NCBI GenBank assembly: GCA_000310025.1
Contig: FN649734.1
Span: 3,342,729-3,406,728, forward strand
Direction: 5' to 3'
DNA length: 64,000 nucleotides
Source of the DNA: Ectocarpus siliculosus
Lineage: Eukaryota > Sar > Phaeophyceae > Ectocarpales > Ectocarpaceae
The position numbers and the translations under genes are program-made. Every line of letters starts with the position of its first letter. Position 1 is the first letter of the stretch. Under the pieces are notes generated by a model. The model was not told the DNA's origin. It saw nothing but the letters and a program-made list of their open reading frames with translations, and made no database searches. Below, piece by piece: positions 1 through 8,870 of the stretch.

Positions 1-24
1 AAAAGATAAAAAAGGGAGAAGGGA

Positions 25-27
<3 letters not shown>

Positions 28-62
<35 letters not shown>
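28..62. repeat. Poly-G run of 35 bases
   Basis: Uninterrupted guanine run at the left edge of the window, preceded by a purine-rich stretch. No gene is visible in bases 1-600 apart from open frames created by this run and by the GCT repeat that follows. Confidence 0.95.
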
Positions 63-65
<3 letters not shown>

Positions 66-268
66 CGAAGTGTCTTGGAATTGACATGAAGTGCTTCGGG
101 TAGAGCCACCCGTGCGCCAGAGCGCTACTAGCTGTCCGCGAAGGTCGACGTCGGGGAGAGAGTTTTTGAGATTGAGACGACGAAGCAAGGGTAATAGTTG
201 GTTAGTGCTGATGTTGTGTGTTGCGTTTTTTTTTTTTTCGTAGCACATCCCTGCCACCCTTGCTGTCT

Positions 269-270
<2 letters not shown>

Positions 271-319
<49 letters not shown>
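271..319. repeat. (GCT)n trinucleotide repeat
   Basis: About 16 perfect GCT units. On the minus strand it makes a poly-serine open frame, which I do not take as a gene because no splice sites or flanking coding sequence support it. Confidence 0.9.
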
Positions 320-322
<3 letters not shown>

Positions 323-607
323 TTGTGATTGTGGATGAAAATACTATCACAGATAGACGTAGGGTCAAGGTTATTTCCACCTCCTGCCTTGCCCTCCCTC
401 CCCCCTCTTCGGCATGCCGCTTTTCGGATGACGTCCAAGCTCCACCTGGGCTTGTACTCGATAGACGTTGTATTTGTTGTCGATTTGGGGGAATCACTCT
501 GAAAATAGAGTGGGACAAACGTCAATGTATCTAAATCGCGCAACCTATGGAGCACAAGCCTCGCTCCAACTCCTTATGCTCGCCGCGGCCTCATCGTGCC
601 GTGCTAG

Positions 608-845
608 GGTGCGGGGGCCGGCGCCGCCGGCGCGAGGCTGCTGTCGCTGGTGATGGACGAACTCTTTGAGGAGTGGGACAAGGACGGGAACAACTTGATT
701 ACGCGGGAGGAGCTCACAAGGGGGCTCAACAAGCTCGGTGTCTACCTCTCTGCGGTACGGTGTGCTTGCTTTTGTTTTGACGTTCTCTCTCCCCCTCCCC
801 ATGCGACAACCCTCGTTCTCTGTCTCTGTCTCTGTCTCTCTCTGT

Positions 846-920
<75 letters not shown>

Positions 921-2013
921 TCTCTCTCGCTCTCTCTCTCTCTCGCTCTCTCTCTCTCTCTTTCCCCCGGCGTACATGCAACAACGCCCGGTCTTTTTAT
1001 TGCCCTCTTTTTTGGTTTTGTTGCGCTTATCATGTGCCCGCTTGAGGATAATGGTACGTAGATGCTGCGGCATATATGCGAGTGTTTTCCACTAGAACAC
1101 CATAGGCGACGTGAGTCATCACACCCCCTGGACCGATGTCCAACGCTCGAATCTCTCCACGACGTAGAAGAGCGTGTAATAATGTGAGGCGATGCTATCC
1201 TTTTTAAGAAGCTCTCGACAAGACGCTTCCAACTCCGCCATTTCCGGCACCGCCTCCCTCTTTCTGCTGCGCAGTAGTCGAGCCTTGAGCGATACTAATG
1301 TTGTTGGGGAGCTCTCGACGAGACGATTCCAATGCCTCCACTTCCGGCACCTCTTTCTGCTGCGCAGTAATCGAGCCTTTCTGCTGCGCAGTAACCGAGC
1401 CTTCAAAATCGGTGGCCCAGGGGTGCGCGTAATACATCGTGCCATCCACGGTAGGGTAGGGTTCTACTGTGCCTCTGCTAGTCCGCAACGCAACCTACGG
1501 TTATGTACCCTTCGACGACGCTCAACTCACGCAAAATTCCTTTGCCCTGTGGATGGTTGTGGCAGGGTGGAGGCTTGCCTTTTTTTTTTGTTCTGCACGC
1601 GTGCATCGTTTTGACGTCTCGCGAGCGAGAACAGGTGCCAACGAAAGACCTTTTCGACTCGTCGACGTTTTTTTTTGTTTTTGCATTTTTTTTTTTTTTT
1701 TGGTCTTGCGCGAGAGAGCACAGATGCAAACGAAGAAGCTCTTTAGACTCGCCGACAAGCGAACTGGGATGAGATGTTGCCACGCGGTAGCGGGACACAA
1801 CAACCCTTTTCGCTGTTTCTTTTCTGCTGTTCCTTTTGTTGGTGTCGTTTGTTTCCCCCCCCCTCGCGGCGCGCTCGCGACAACACAGACGCAGACGAGG
1901 GAACTGTTCCGACTCGCCGACCCGGACCACTCCAAGTCCATCGGCCCGGCCGAGTTCCGAGCCTTCCTGTCCGACCTGCAAACACTCGCCGACGAACCGG
2001 AGCTGCTCTCCAG
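608..2013 (+). CDS. EF-hand calcium-binding protein, partial gene
   Basis: Two exons can be joined: 608-754 and 1889-2013. Exon 608-754 starts after a TAG acceptor and ends GCG|GTACGG. Exon 1889-2013 starts after CACACAG and ends CAG|GCAAGC, a GC-type donor. Phase is 0 at their junction. Each carries a complete 12-residue EF-hand loop: [12 protein letters not shown] in the first and [12 protein letters not shown] in the second, both with acidic residues at loop positions 1, 3 and 12. The pair looks like one EF-hand unit able to bind calcium. The first methionine, the 5' exons and the 3' end are not resolved. A likely later exon lies at 5650-5719. The intron between the two exons holds a long CT repeat and damaged copies of the start of the second exon. 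The full protein family is not recognisable from this fragment. Confidence 0.6.
793..961. repeat. (CT)n microsatellite in an EF-hand gene intron
   Basis: Almost pure CT dinucleotides, broken by a few GT or AT units. It produces long serine/leucine and arginine/glutamate open frames on the two strands, which are artefacts of the repeat. Confidence 0.9.
1208..1405. repeat. Tandem duplication of ~100 bp with a 22-bp sub-repeat
   Basis: The segment around 1208-1286 (gctctcgacaagacgcttcc through to cgagcctt) recurs with changes at 1310-1380. Its last 22 bases, beginning tttctgctgcgcagta, occur once more immediately after, giving three copies of the short unit. It lies inside the EF-hand gene intron. 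Confidence 0.75.
1614..1925 (+). repeat. Three copies of an intron-exon junction (two degenerate, one used)
   Basis: Segments at about 1614-1669, 1704-1758 and 1866-1922 align with one another. Each has a GTCTYGCG-like start, an ACAG or ACAGG acceptor, and a stretch encoding a version of T-K/R-x-L-F-R-L-A-D. Only the third continues into a full EF-hand exon; the first two run into T-rich sequence. They look like local tandem duplications of the acceptor and exon start that decayed. Confidence 0.6.
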
Positions 2014-2035
2014 GCAAGCCATGCTTACCGTACAG

Positions 2036-2160
2036 CTTACCAGCAAGGGTGCACCAGTAGCTTACCAGCAAGGGTACACCAGTATTAGAGTACAGCAGGA
2101 GGTGTACCAGTATCAGAGTACAGTAGGGGGTGTACCAGTATTAGAGTACAGTAGGAGGAA
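2036..2160. repeat. Compound minisatellite
   Basis: Two copies of a ~22-bp unit (cttaccagcaagggt...caccagtag) are followed by three copies of a ~28-bp unit (ttagagtacagcaggaggtg...accagta). It lies just downstream of the EF-hand exon. Confidence 0.75.
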
Positions 2161-3410
2161 CCGCTGTCAAGATAAGATCCTCTCAAAATTGCCGAGGGTG
2201 GGGTTCCTGATTCCTCAGGGTCTAGGCTATACTACGAACGGGTGTTATTGTGGTGGTTCTGTACCGAGCTCACAAACGGCGTTGGAGTTCTTCTTGTGGC
2301 CACTGTGTGGGTCTTGTTAGTGCGGGGCTTCTTTACCGAGCTCACGAACGGTGTTGTTGTAGGTACAGCGGTCGTGGGTCCGATATATCATAACAGGGTG
2401 ATGTGACAAAGGCTCTCGACCCTCTCTTTATATATCGGAGCCCCCTCTTGTACCAAGTAAAGATTAAGAACACTCTCAATAATTCGACTAGGGGGTCGAG
2501 TCCGTGACCACCGATTTGGACCCACCCTCTGATATGTCGGATCCCCCTCTTACAAGGTACCATACCGTCTTACATCGGACGCACGGCTGTATTGAGTTCT
2601 TCGAGGCTTAAAATGCCAGGTTCTGAGGTGGTGGTGGCAACATTTCGTGCGTTTTTTTTTTGTGGTGTTGTCGTCGTTGCCGTCGCTGTTGCCGTCGCTG
2701 TTGTCGCAGTAGTCTACGCAGCAAAATTGATTAAGCAAACATATGGGATAAAGTATTGAATTCGTTCTTTGGGGTTAGGGTTAGGGTTAGGGATAGGGTC
2801 GGTGGTAACGGTGATGGTGTGTGTGTGTCTGTCCCATCTATTCTGGCGCCCCGGTTTACAGGCATTTCGGCGTATATACCGTACAGTACCTGACGTACCG
2901 GCCGTGGCCACACAAGAGGAAGGTCACACATGAACCTTTCATATATTTTGTTGTTTGTTTTGTAGCCCCACCTTTCCCCCTGCGGTGCTTGCCTCGGTTT
3001 TGTTGCGAGAAGGGTTCGGTAGTGTTGCAAATTGCATCGCTTGGCCTTGTTGATGCCGTCGACGGTGTTGATTGTTGTTAGTTGAGGTTGTGGTGATGTC
3101 GTTCGAGTTATTGAAGACGCGCTCTAATGTCTGGCCTGCTCCAATCCATGGCCTGCTCACTCCAGCTTCTTGTCCATCCTCCGACTTGCACGATTTTCCC
3201 GGCCGACGAGGAACGGCGGTGTGTGCATGTATGCGTGTGTTTCTTCTTTCTTTCTTGTCTGGGCTCCATCGTTTAAGGACAACCCCCCGCCTCTACCTCG
3301 TGCCGTCCATCGCTTACGATAACCCCCTCCTCTACCTTGTGTGCCGTCAACGTTTTGTCCGTCGATCACCACGAAAAATGACGCCACTGGCGATGGCATC
3401 GCCAACCGCT
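2161..3410. other. Non-coding stretch with minor repeats
   Basis: No gene seen. It holds two related segments near 2425-2460 and 2530-2565 (atatcggagccccctcttg and its variant) and a short TTAGGG-like run at 2772-2800. Open frames here are short and show no family signature or flanking splice sites. Part may be intron of the EF-hand gene. Confidence 0.5.
2772..2800 (+). repeat. Short interstitial TTAGGG-like repeat
   Basis: About four consecutive units of the ttaggg type, the last imperfect. Far too short for a telomere and flanked by unique sequence on both sides. Confidence 0.6.
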
Positions 3411-3670
3411 GACACCGATGGCATCGACAACCACTGACACCGATGGCATCGACAACCACTGACACCAATGGCATCGACAACCACTGACACCGATGGCATC
3501 GACCACCACTGACACCGATGGCATCGACCACCACTGACACCGATGGCATCGACCACCACTGACACCGATGACACCGACAACCACTGACACCACCACCACC
3601 GACGGTGACAACGACGACAACCACCGCCGCCACCACCGCCACCACCGCCACCACCGCCACCACGACAACG
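3411..3670. repeat. 25-bp minisatellite and CCACCG-rich tail
   Basis: Seven or more units of gacaccgatggcatcgacca plus ccact, with a period of exactly 25 bases (starts at 3411, 3436, 3461, 3486 and so on). They grade into a CCACCGCCA-rich stretch at about 3590-3665. The period is not a multiple of three and the unit lacks stops on the minus strand, so all three minus frames stay open across it. Confidence 0.9.
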
Positions 3671-3701
3671 TCGAGCCAGGCAAGTGACCCTCCGCCTCCA
3701 G

Positions 3702-3800
3702 CGTCGAGCCATAGCCGAGGAGCGCGAGCACCCGCGCGTGGACGACTGCGGCCTCCTGGCCGCGTGCGCCGCTGCGGACGGCGGCGGCGGCGGCGGCGGC
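3702..3800 (+). other. Possible exon of unknown protein
   Basis: After a CCTCCAG acceptor-like site there is an open, GC-rich stretch reading RRAIAEEREHPRVDDCGLLA, followed by a GGC repeat encoding polyglycine. Its composition resembles the coding exons elsewhere in the window, but I find no clear donor, so it may or may not belong to the EF-hand gene. Confidence 0.25.
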
Positions 3801-4423
3801 GGCGGCGTCGCACGCCGAGTCGGAGAGACACGTCGCGCCGCGTCCATGAGCAGCGTCGTCTGAAAAACCGTTCGTGTAGGCGTGCGTGTGTGTCGCAAGC
3901 GCGGTGTTTGGGACTGGTTGGTGTAGGCAACCCTGCCCGCCGTGCGAAGTCGACATTATTTTGGGCCGCGGGGAAGATCATCTTCTCGTGAAGTGTGTTT
4001 TTGGATGTGCGGTGTTCCGTCCCCCACCTCTAGATGAGGTGCTACAGCAGCAGCAGCAGCGACAGTCCTCCTCTCGCAAACCGCGAGAGACGATGTTGTT
4101 TTCTTTACGTCGGTCTCGTCCGACATGAGCGACGGCCGCACCACCCCGCTCGGGCCTAAGGCTGAGGCCTGAGAGTGGGTGGGCGATTTTTTAAATGCTG
4201 ATGCTTGTGCTTGTGCTTGTGCTCGAGTTGCGTGGTGCCTTTTCATGTTGGGCCCTCGTCTTAGTCGTGCCTGGGCAGCTACGTCTGCCCAATCACAACC
4301 CAGCATCTAAATAATTACGGTATGTGCGTCCTTTTCTGTCAAACTCTCAGTCTCCTTCAGCTGGTCTTTTTTTCCAGAGGGCGCTTTCGTTTTTTGTCTT
4401 ACACTTCGTGAATATTCTTATCC

Positions 4424-4930
4424 TGCTGAGATTTGTTTTGTGTCTTGGGTCTTCTCCTTGTCTTCGAAGTGGTGTTCGTTGTTTGTTCTCTCAAGGGACG
4501 CTTGTACATCAGATGCGGGGGCTGTCCATACGTGCGTTTGCGTAGGTGCCACGCAAATAGCTCCTTGGTCATCAATGTCGTCGGCTTGTTCGTTATTTCT
4601 TTGTCCTGCTGAGTTTTTTTGTCTTGGGTTTATCCTTTGTCTTGGGACTGCTTTTATTTTATTTTACCACGGCACGCTTGTACGGTACTGGCGGTCGCTG
4701 CCCATACGTGGTTATGTAAGCGCCACGCAAGGTCGCCCGTCATCTTTTCCTGTTTCCGCCTTGTCGGCTCCCCTGACGTTTTTTTTTTTTCGCATGCCTT
4801 GGCTTCTCCTTGTCTTCGCACTGCTGCTGTGAGCAGTTTTTTTCTAGTGCTGGACAGCTTGGACAATTACTTTTGCTGTCGCTGTCCATACACGGGTAAG
4901 TGCTGCCTCGCAGCTCTTTTATCAACTCGT
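4424..4930. repeat. Three diverged tandem units of ~175 bp
   Basis: Units begin near 4424, 4600 and 4790. Shared landmarks in order are tcctgctgag, gtcttgggt, cttctccttgtctt, a gacgcttgtac-like segment, ctgtccatacgtg and gccacgcaa. Copies are well diverged and T-rich. No coding sense is seen. Confidence 0.6.
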
Positions 4931-5329
4931 TACAGTACCATCCATCTCGTCGTCGCTTGTTTAGGTTATTGGTCTGAGGTCGTTTGTTCCTTCGCGCGAT
5001 GATTTTCTTTTTTCTGTGTTTTTTGGTGGTGGATGGAGGCGCGTGCGGTGTGTGCTTGCGCTGGGGGTCGGAGTGTTCTCGGTGGCGTGGCTCTTCCAAA
5101 TCTAAAAAAACAAAAGCCAGTGACGGACGTGCCGAAGATTGGGGCGTTGGGTCCGTCTCGTCGAGACCTTACCTTTCCCAACACTTTTCATTTGGTCTTG
5201 GCATCCGCCAAGTCGTTGAGTTGTCGAGCTTTTTGAGAATAAGTCTAGGGGGTGTGGTATCTTACGTAAAAAATCCTACGGTATGATGGCGGCAGAGTTC
5301 TCTTCGTGTTTAAAACCGTTTTTAATCAT

Positions 5330-5406
5330 TATCAAGTGGGCGTTGAAGAAACACGTTATCAGTGGGCATTTGAGGAAGCACGTTAGTTAATGGGCATTTT
5401 GGTGAG
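5330..5406. repeat. Three ~27-bp tandem units
   Basis: Direct repeats built on tatcagtgggcatttgagga with a following agcacgt; the third copy is weaker. Confidence 0.6.
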
Positions 5407-5649
5407 CGTGTGCGGTGATGTCGGAGCGGGATCAAGATATATCTTTGTATTGTGTGTACCCTCTTCTGGATGTTTTTCTTTTCCCCCCAATGTTGATACC
5501 GTAGATTTCCTGAGTGCAAATGACTCGAAGCGGCTGGTGTTGACAGCACGCTCTTGGGGGCAAGTTTCCGTTTTTGTTGTAATTGTTATCATCGTTGTTG
5601 CGATTAAACCTTTTTTTTTTGTGACTCGATGCCCCATTGTTGGAGGCAG

Positions 5650-5719
5650 AGCGCGCCCGGACTGATGCCGTGGCAATGCCGCCGCCAATCGAAACGTTCG
5701 TAGAGACCCCAAAGTCAAG
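5650..5719 (+). other. Probable internal exon
   Basis: A T-rich tract and GGAGGCAG acceptor precede 70 bases. These are open in the frame reading ARTDAVAMPPPIETFVETPK and end TCAAG|GTGTCG. Entry is 2 bases before the first full codon and exit is phase 2. It may belong to the plus-strand EF-hand gene, but I cannot join it by phase because neighbouring exons are unknown. Confidence 0.35.
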
Positions 5720-6559
5720 GTGTCGAAATACCAACTCCAGACCGTTCCGGAGATTCGCGTGACACCCGAAGTTTGGCTAGCTTCCCGCACGGGCTTGGTC
5801 TTGTTTGAGAGCTTGTGGCGCCGGGAGATACATCGCGGGCCGGGCGGAGGATGTGCGCCGGGAGATACATCGCGGGTGTGCTCTTGTAAGGCGCGGGCAC
5901 GATGAGTGATCGGTGCTGGACTCGTGTTCGCTCGGCTGGGGCTGGTGGGTGTCTTGCATCCGCTCGTTGGCCCGTTTTTTTTCTTAATCCTCTCGTGATT
6001 TTGTTTGGGTTGCTTGCCGGCGTCGTGCGCGTGCAGGAGGAAACAGCTAGACGGCTGTGATTGATTGTGTTCCTTGGATGTACCCCCCCCGGTCCTTCAC
6101 GTGTCGTACGCGCACGACATGTTAGAATTGTTTGGAATCACAGGCAACAGGCGGAAGGGAAGCACAGCCTACGGTGTGTGTTGTTATTGCGCATGGCTGC
6201 GGGGTATGGAGAGGCTTTGACGACGGTGGGATTTGTTAAAGAGGCGCGGCCATCCAGGCGTCGCAATGGTCGAACATGGATCTTCCCTTCCGCTTGTGCT
6301 CATAGTTCATGTTGTTTGGCTTTTTATGGTTTGGTCGGGGCGGAATGCGAATGAAAGCTGTCCGGATGCGACTGACTGCTTTCGACTTCACCCACCCTCC
6401 GCGGGTTCTCTGTTTTGCTTGTATCTGGGGTATTGCCGTTCACGGCGCTAGATGTTGGTGGGTTCAAATCGTGTTTTCTGACACCACCTGGGTTGGCGTT
6501 GCTGTTTTGTTTGACGACCATGTGGACAAAGGCCGGCCGTCTTTATGCTATCGGGATAG
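5720..6559. other. Non-coding stretch
   Basis: No gene seen. A 19-bp segment gccgggagatacatcgcggg occurs twice at about 5819-5838 and 5858-5876. The rest is unique sequence with only short chance frames. Confidence 0.4.
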
Positions 6560-7430
6560 AGATGAATTTTCCAGGGTACTCGGGAACGTTTTTTTTGCCG
6601 GGAACAGTTTGGGCGGTACCTCGACATGACGGGAACAATTTGGCGGTACGCCGGTTCTGTATTTTTTGACGGTACCGCCTTCGGCGGTACCCGGTTCTGC
6701 AATTTTTGACGGGAACGCCGCCGCCGGTTCGCAATATGCCGGCTCCGCCTTCGGCGGTTCCTGGTACACCCCAAAATGGCGGTAAACCGCAGGCGGTAGT
6801 ACGATTCGGCGGTTCCCTAAGTTCAGGCATTTTTTCTTTGGCTTCCGGACAAACGGCAAACCTCTCTCCTGTCAAAAAATGAAAAATAAATGCGAAGCAC
6901 TGAATGAAACTGACTTTACGATTTTACACATACCTGAACACCGATTACAAACTACAAAATGCTTACTATATACTATAAAATATAAAATATGAATACATAT
7001 GTGAACTGATCTGTTCACAATCGACTGGCCTCGTGCAAACGAAACTCAAAAGCAATAAAAAAAAGTTGACATGTAGCCACCTAGTTTTGAAACATCAGAA
7101 CGAAGTCGTCGGTGGGGTTTGAACCTCAGTTCTTCTCAGTAGACGTGTTTTATTTGTTATGTTTAGACTAGTGCACCCACCTCCGCGGTACCATTTGAGC
7201 GGTACTAGGCTTTGCCGGTAGCTTTTTGCCGGTACCACGATATGCCGGTACTGTAATATGCCGGTACTTTTTAGGCGGGAAACGGCTCTTGATTTTTGCC
7301 GGTACCGCCTTCGGCGGTACCCGGTTCAGCGAATTATGACGGGAACGCCGGCGAGTACCGGATCCGCCTACCAACCCCGTGAAAAAACCCCGGGAAAATT
7401 CCCGAGGAGTACCCTGGAATTTTCAACACA
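6560..7430. mobile_element. Non-autonomous DNA element with terminal inverted repeats
   Basis: The left end reads gaattttccagggtactcgg. The right end, read inward on the other strand, gives gaaaattccagggtactcct, a near-identical inverted terminus. Inside each end lies a patchwork of GGTACCGCC / GGCGGTACC palindromes, at 6590-6790 and 7190-7350. Both sides share a ~45-bp block starting ggtaccgccttcggcggtac. The 400-bp middle is AT-rich and has no transposase frame. This fits a MITE-like or solo foldback DNA transposon. No clear target-site duplication could be fixed because the outer boundary is fuzzy. Confidence 0.6.
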
Positions 7431-7485
7431 TGCCTGTTGTAACAACGCTGCTAGCCTGTTGCCAATGCCAGCACCAGGGGGGGGG

Positions 7486-7620
7486 GGGGCGTACTCTTAT
7501 GCTTTGCATGCCTTAGCGGTTAGACCATTGACCACCAGCACCAGGGGGGGGGGGAAGATAAGACCTACGACGGCAGGCTGGGTTTGCATTCGTCCGCCGC
7601 CCCAAGTTCGCAAGTTCGAA
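7486..7620. repeat. tRNA-like short dispersed repeat (SINE-like), copy 1
   Basis: After a G-rich run the sequence gcatgccttagcggttagac continues into cattgacc, and a caagttcgaaatcgct motif lies ~90 bases on. These resemble the A and B boxes of tRNA promoters. Related copies occur at 20158-20258 and 42946-43030. It cannot be folded into a functional tRNA by eye. Confidence 0.4.
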
Positions 7621-8870
7621 ATCGCTGAGATACATACATGATCATCTCACATCTCGCCCTCTTGACGTGCGCATTTCCCGAAAACGTGTAAAGCCTCAAT
7701 GAGCCTCAGCCAGATCTCGAGGCAGAGCCCACTAGAGAGGTCCTCAACATGAGATTGGGTGCGCTCCCTCTGGCAACACAGGTCAAGTGAAGCGAGTGAC
7801 TTACGGCTCATCGCCGAAGAGCACAAGAAATGAGGACGACCGAGCGATCGACCGAAATCCCGGGGTCCCGCTCTTCCTTCTCGTGTCGTTGGCTTTATGG
7901 CCAACAGACACGCCCCCTACCTACCAAGCGGTACCTGTCACAGTAGTTCTTCACGATCATTGGTGACTGAATGGTAAAACCGGGAGGAGCTGTTTGGTGG
8001 TTGGTGCTTCGCCACGTACCCATGTCCTTTTCTCTCTCCCCTGTTGAGCAAAGGTGCGGGAATATCAGAAGCTCGTCATGCCGAGAAATCCTCCATGCCA
8101 GCTTGACGCGTCGAGCGATTTTCCAACCACGAACAAATTTAGGGGGAAACCAAAACACAGCTCTACCACCACATAATGTCTCGCCCAATTAGTACACCTT
8201 GCCCCACCCCCCCTCTCCTGCACATCGCGACGCCAGAGTCTCTGACGTCGTTTTGTATGGGTTAGGTTTGTCACAGATCACCAATACCATCGCCAAACCA
8301 CGCGCAAACACAATAAAAGAGCCCCCAACATCCAAAATTGTCACACCACAGCAACAATGTAGGGTTCCATGTCCCAACGCTAACCCTAACGCGGCGGCGC
8401 CCTTGCCCCGCACCGTGCCCTCCCGCAGCAACACGTGTCCACTACACGACCTTTCAAACACGCAATACACACTTCGCACACTGGCGACGAACTGTACAAG
8501 AGTAGGGGTACGCCCTCCAAGGCACGCACGCACGCACTCACAAATGGTTTTCATTATTTCCGGCAGCCGTACGCGTTTCGCCTACCCGGCCAGCACAAAT
8601 AAGCTCGGGCCAAGAAAGACCCAAAACTCCGCATCCTCAACCTCTGACTTGGAAGAACATTCGATAACGCCGCCCTCCCTCTTCCGGGGCAGAAAAAAAG
8701 GAACAGGCCATCATGTATGCCTAGCATCCAGGCGCTGACACACACCATGTCGGAAACTCATTATCCGGGAGAGTCAACAACCTATCGCCAAGCGTGCTTA
8801 CAAAAACACTAGCTGTCCACAAAAAACTGCCAGTCTGGATCATCTTGTCGCTCCGCTCTGGACGTTGTTG
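7621..8870. other. Intergenic stretch, no gene seen
   Basis: Lies 3' of the PPR gene and may include its 3' UTR. Several open frames of 80-180 codons exist on both strands, but none shows domain features or consistent coding composition. Confidence 0.45.

Noticed and set aside
545-1061. Long open frames on both strands over the CT repeat (poly Arg-Glu and Leu-Ser proteins)
   Set aside because: They are direct translations of the (CT)n microsatellite and share no splice or domain support.
2772-2800. TTAGGG units as a chromosome end
   Set aside because: Only about four units and flanked by unique sequence and genes; at most an interstitial trace.
3157-3981. Minus-strand ORFs of 183-274 codons with repeated VDAIGVSG peptides
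   Set aside because: They arise from the stop-free 25-bp minisatellite and a polyglycine/proline repeat; all three frames are equally open.
7090-7160. tRNA gene around gggtttgaacctc
   Set aside because: A B-box-like string is present but no acceptor stem, D arm or anticodon arm could be folded at the right distances. Similar strings near 6455, 23810 and 39245 fail in the same way.
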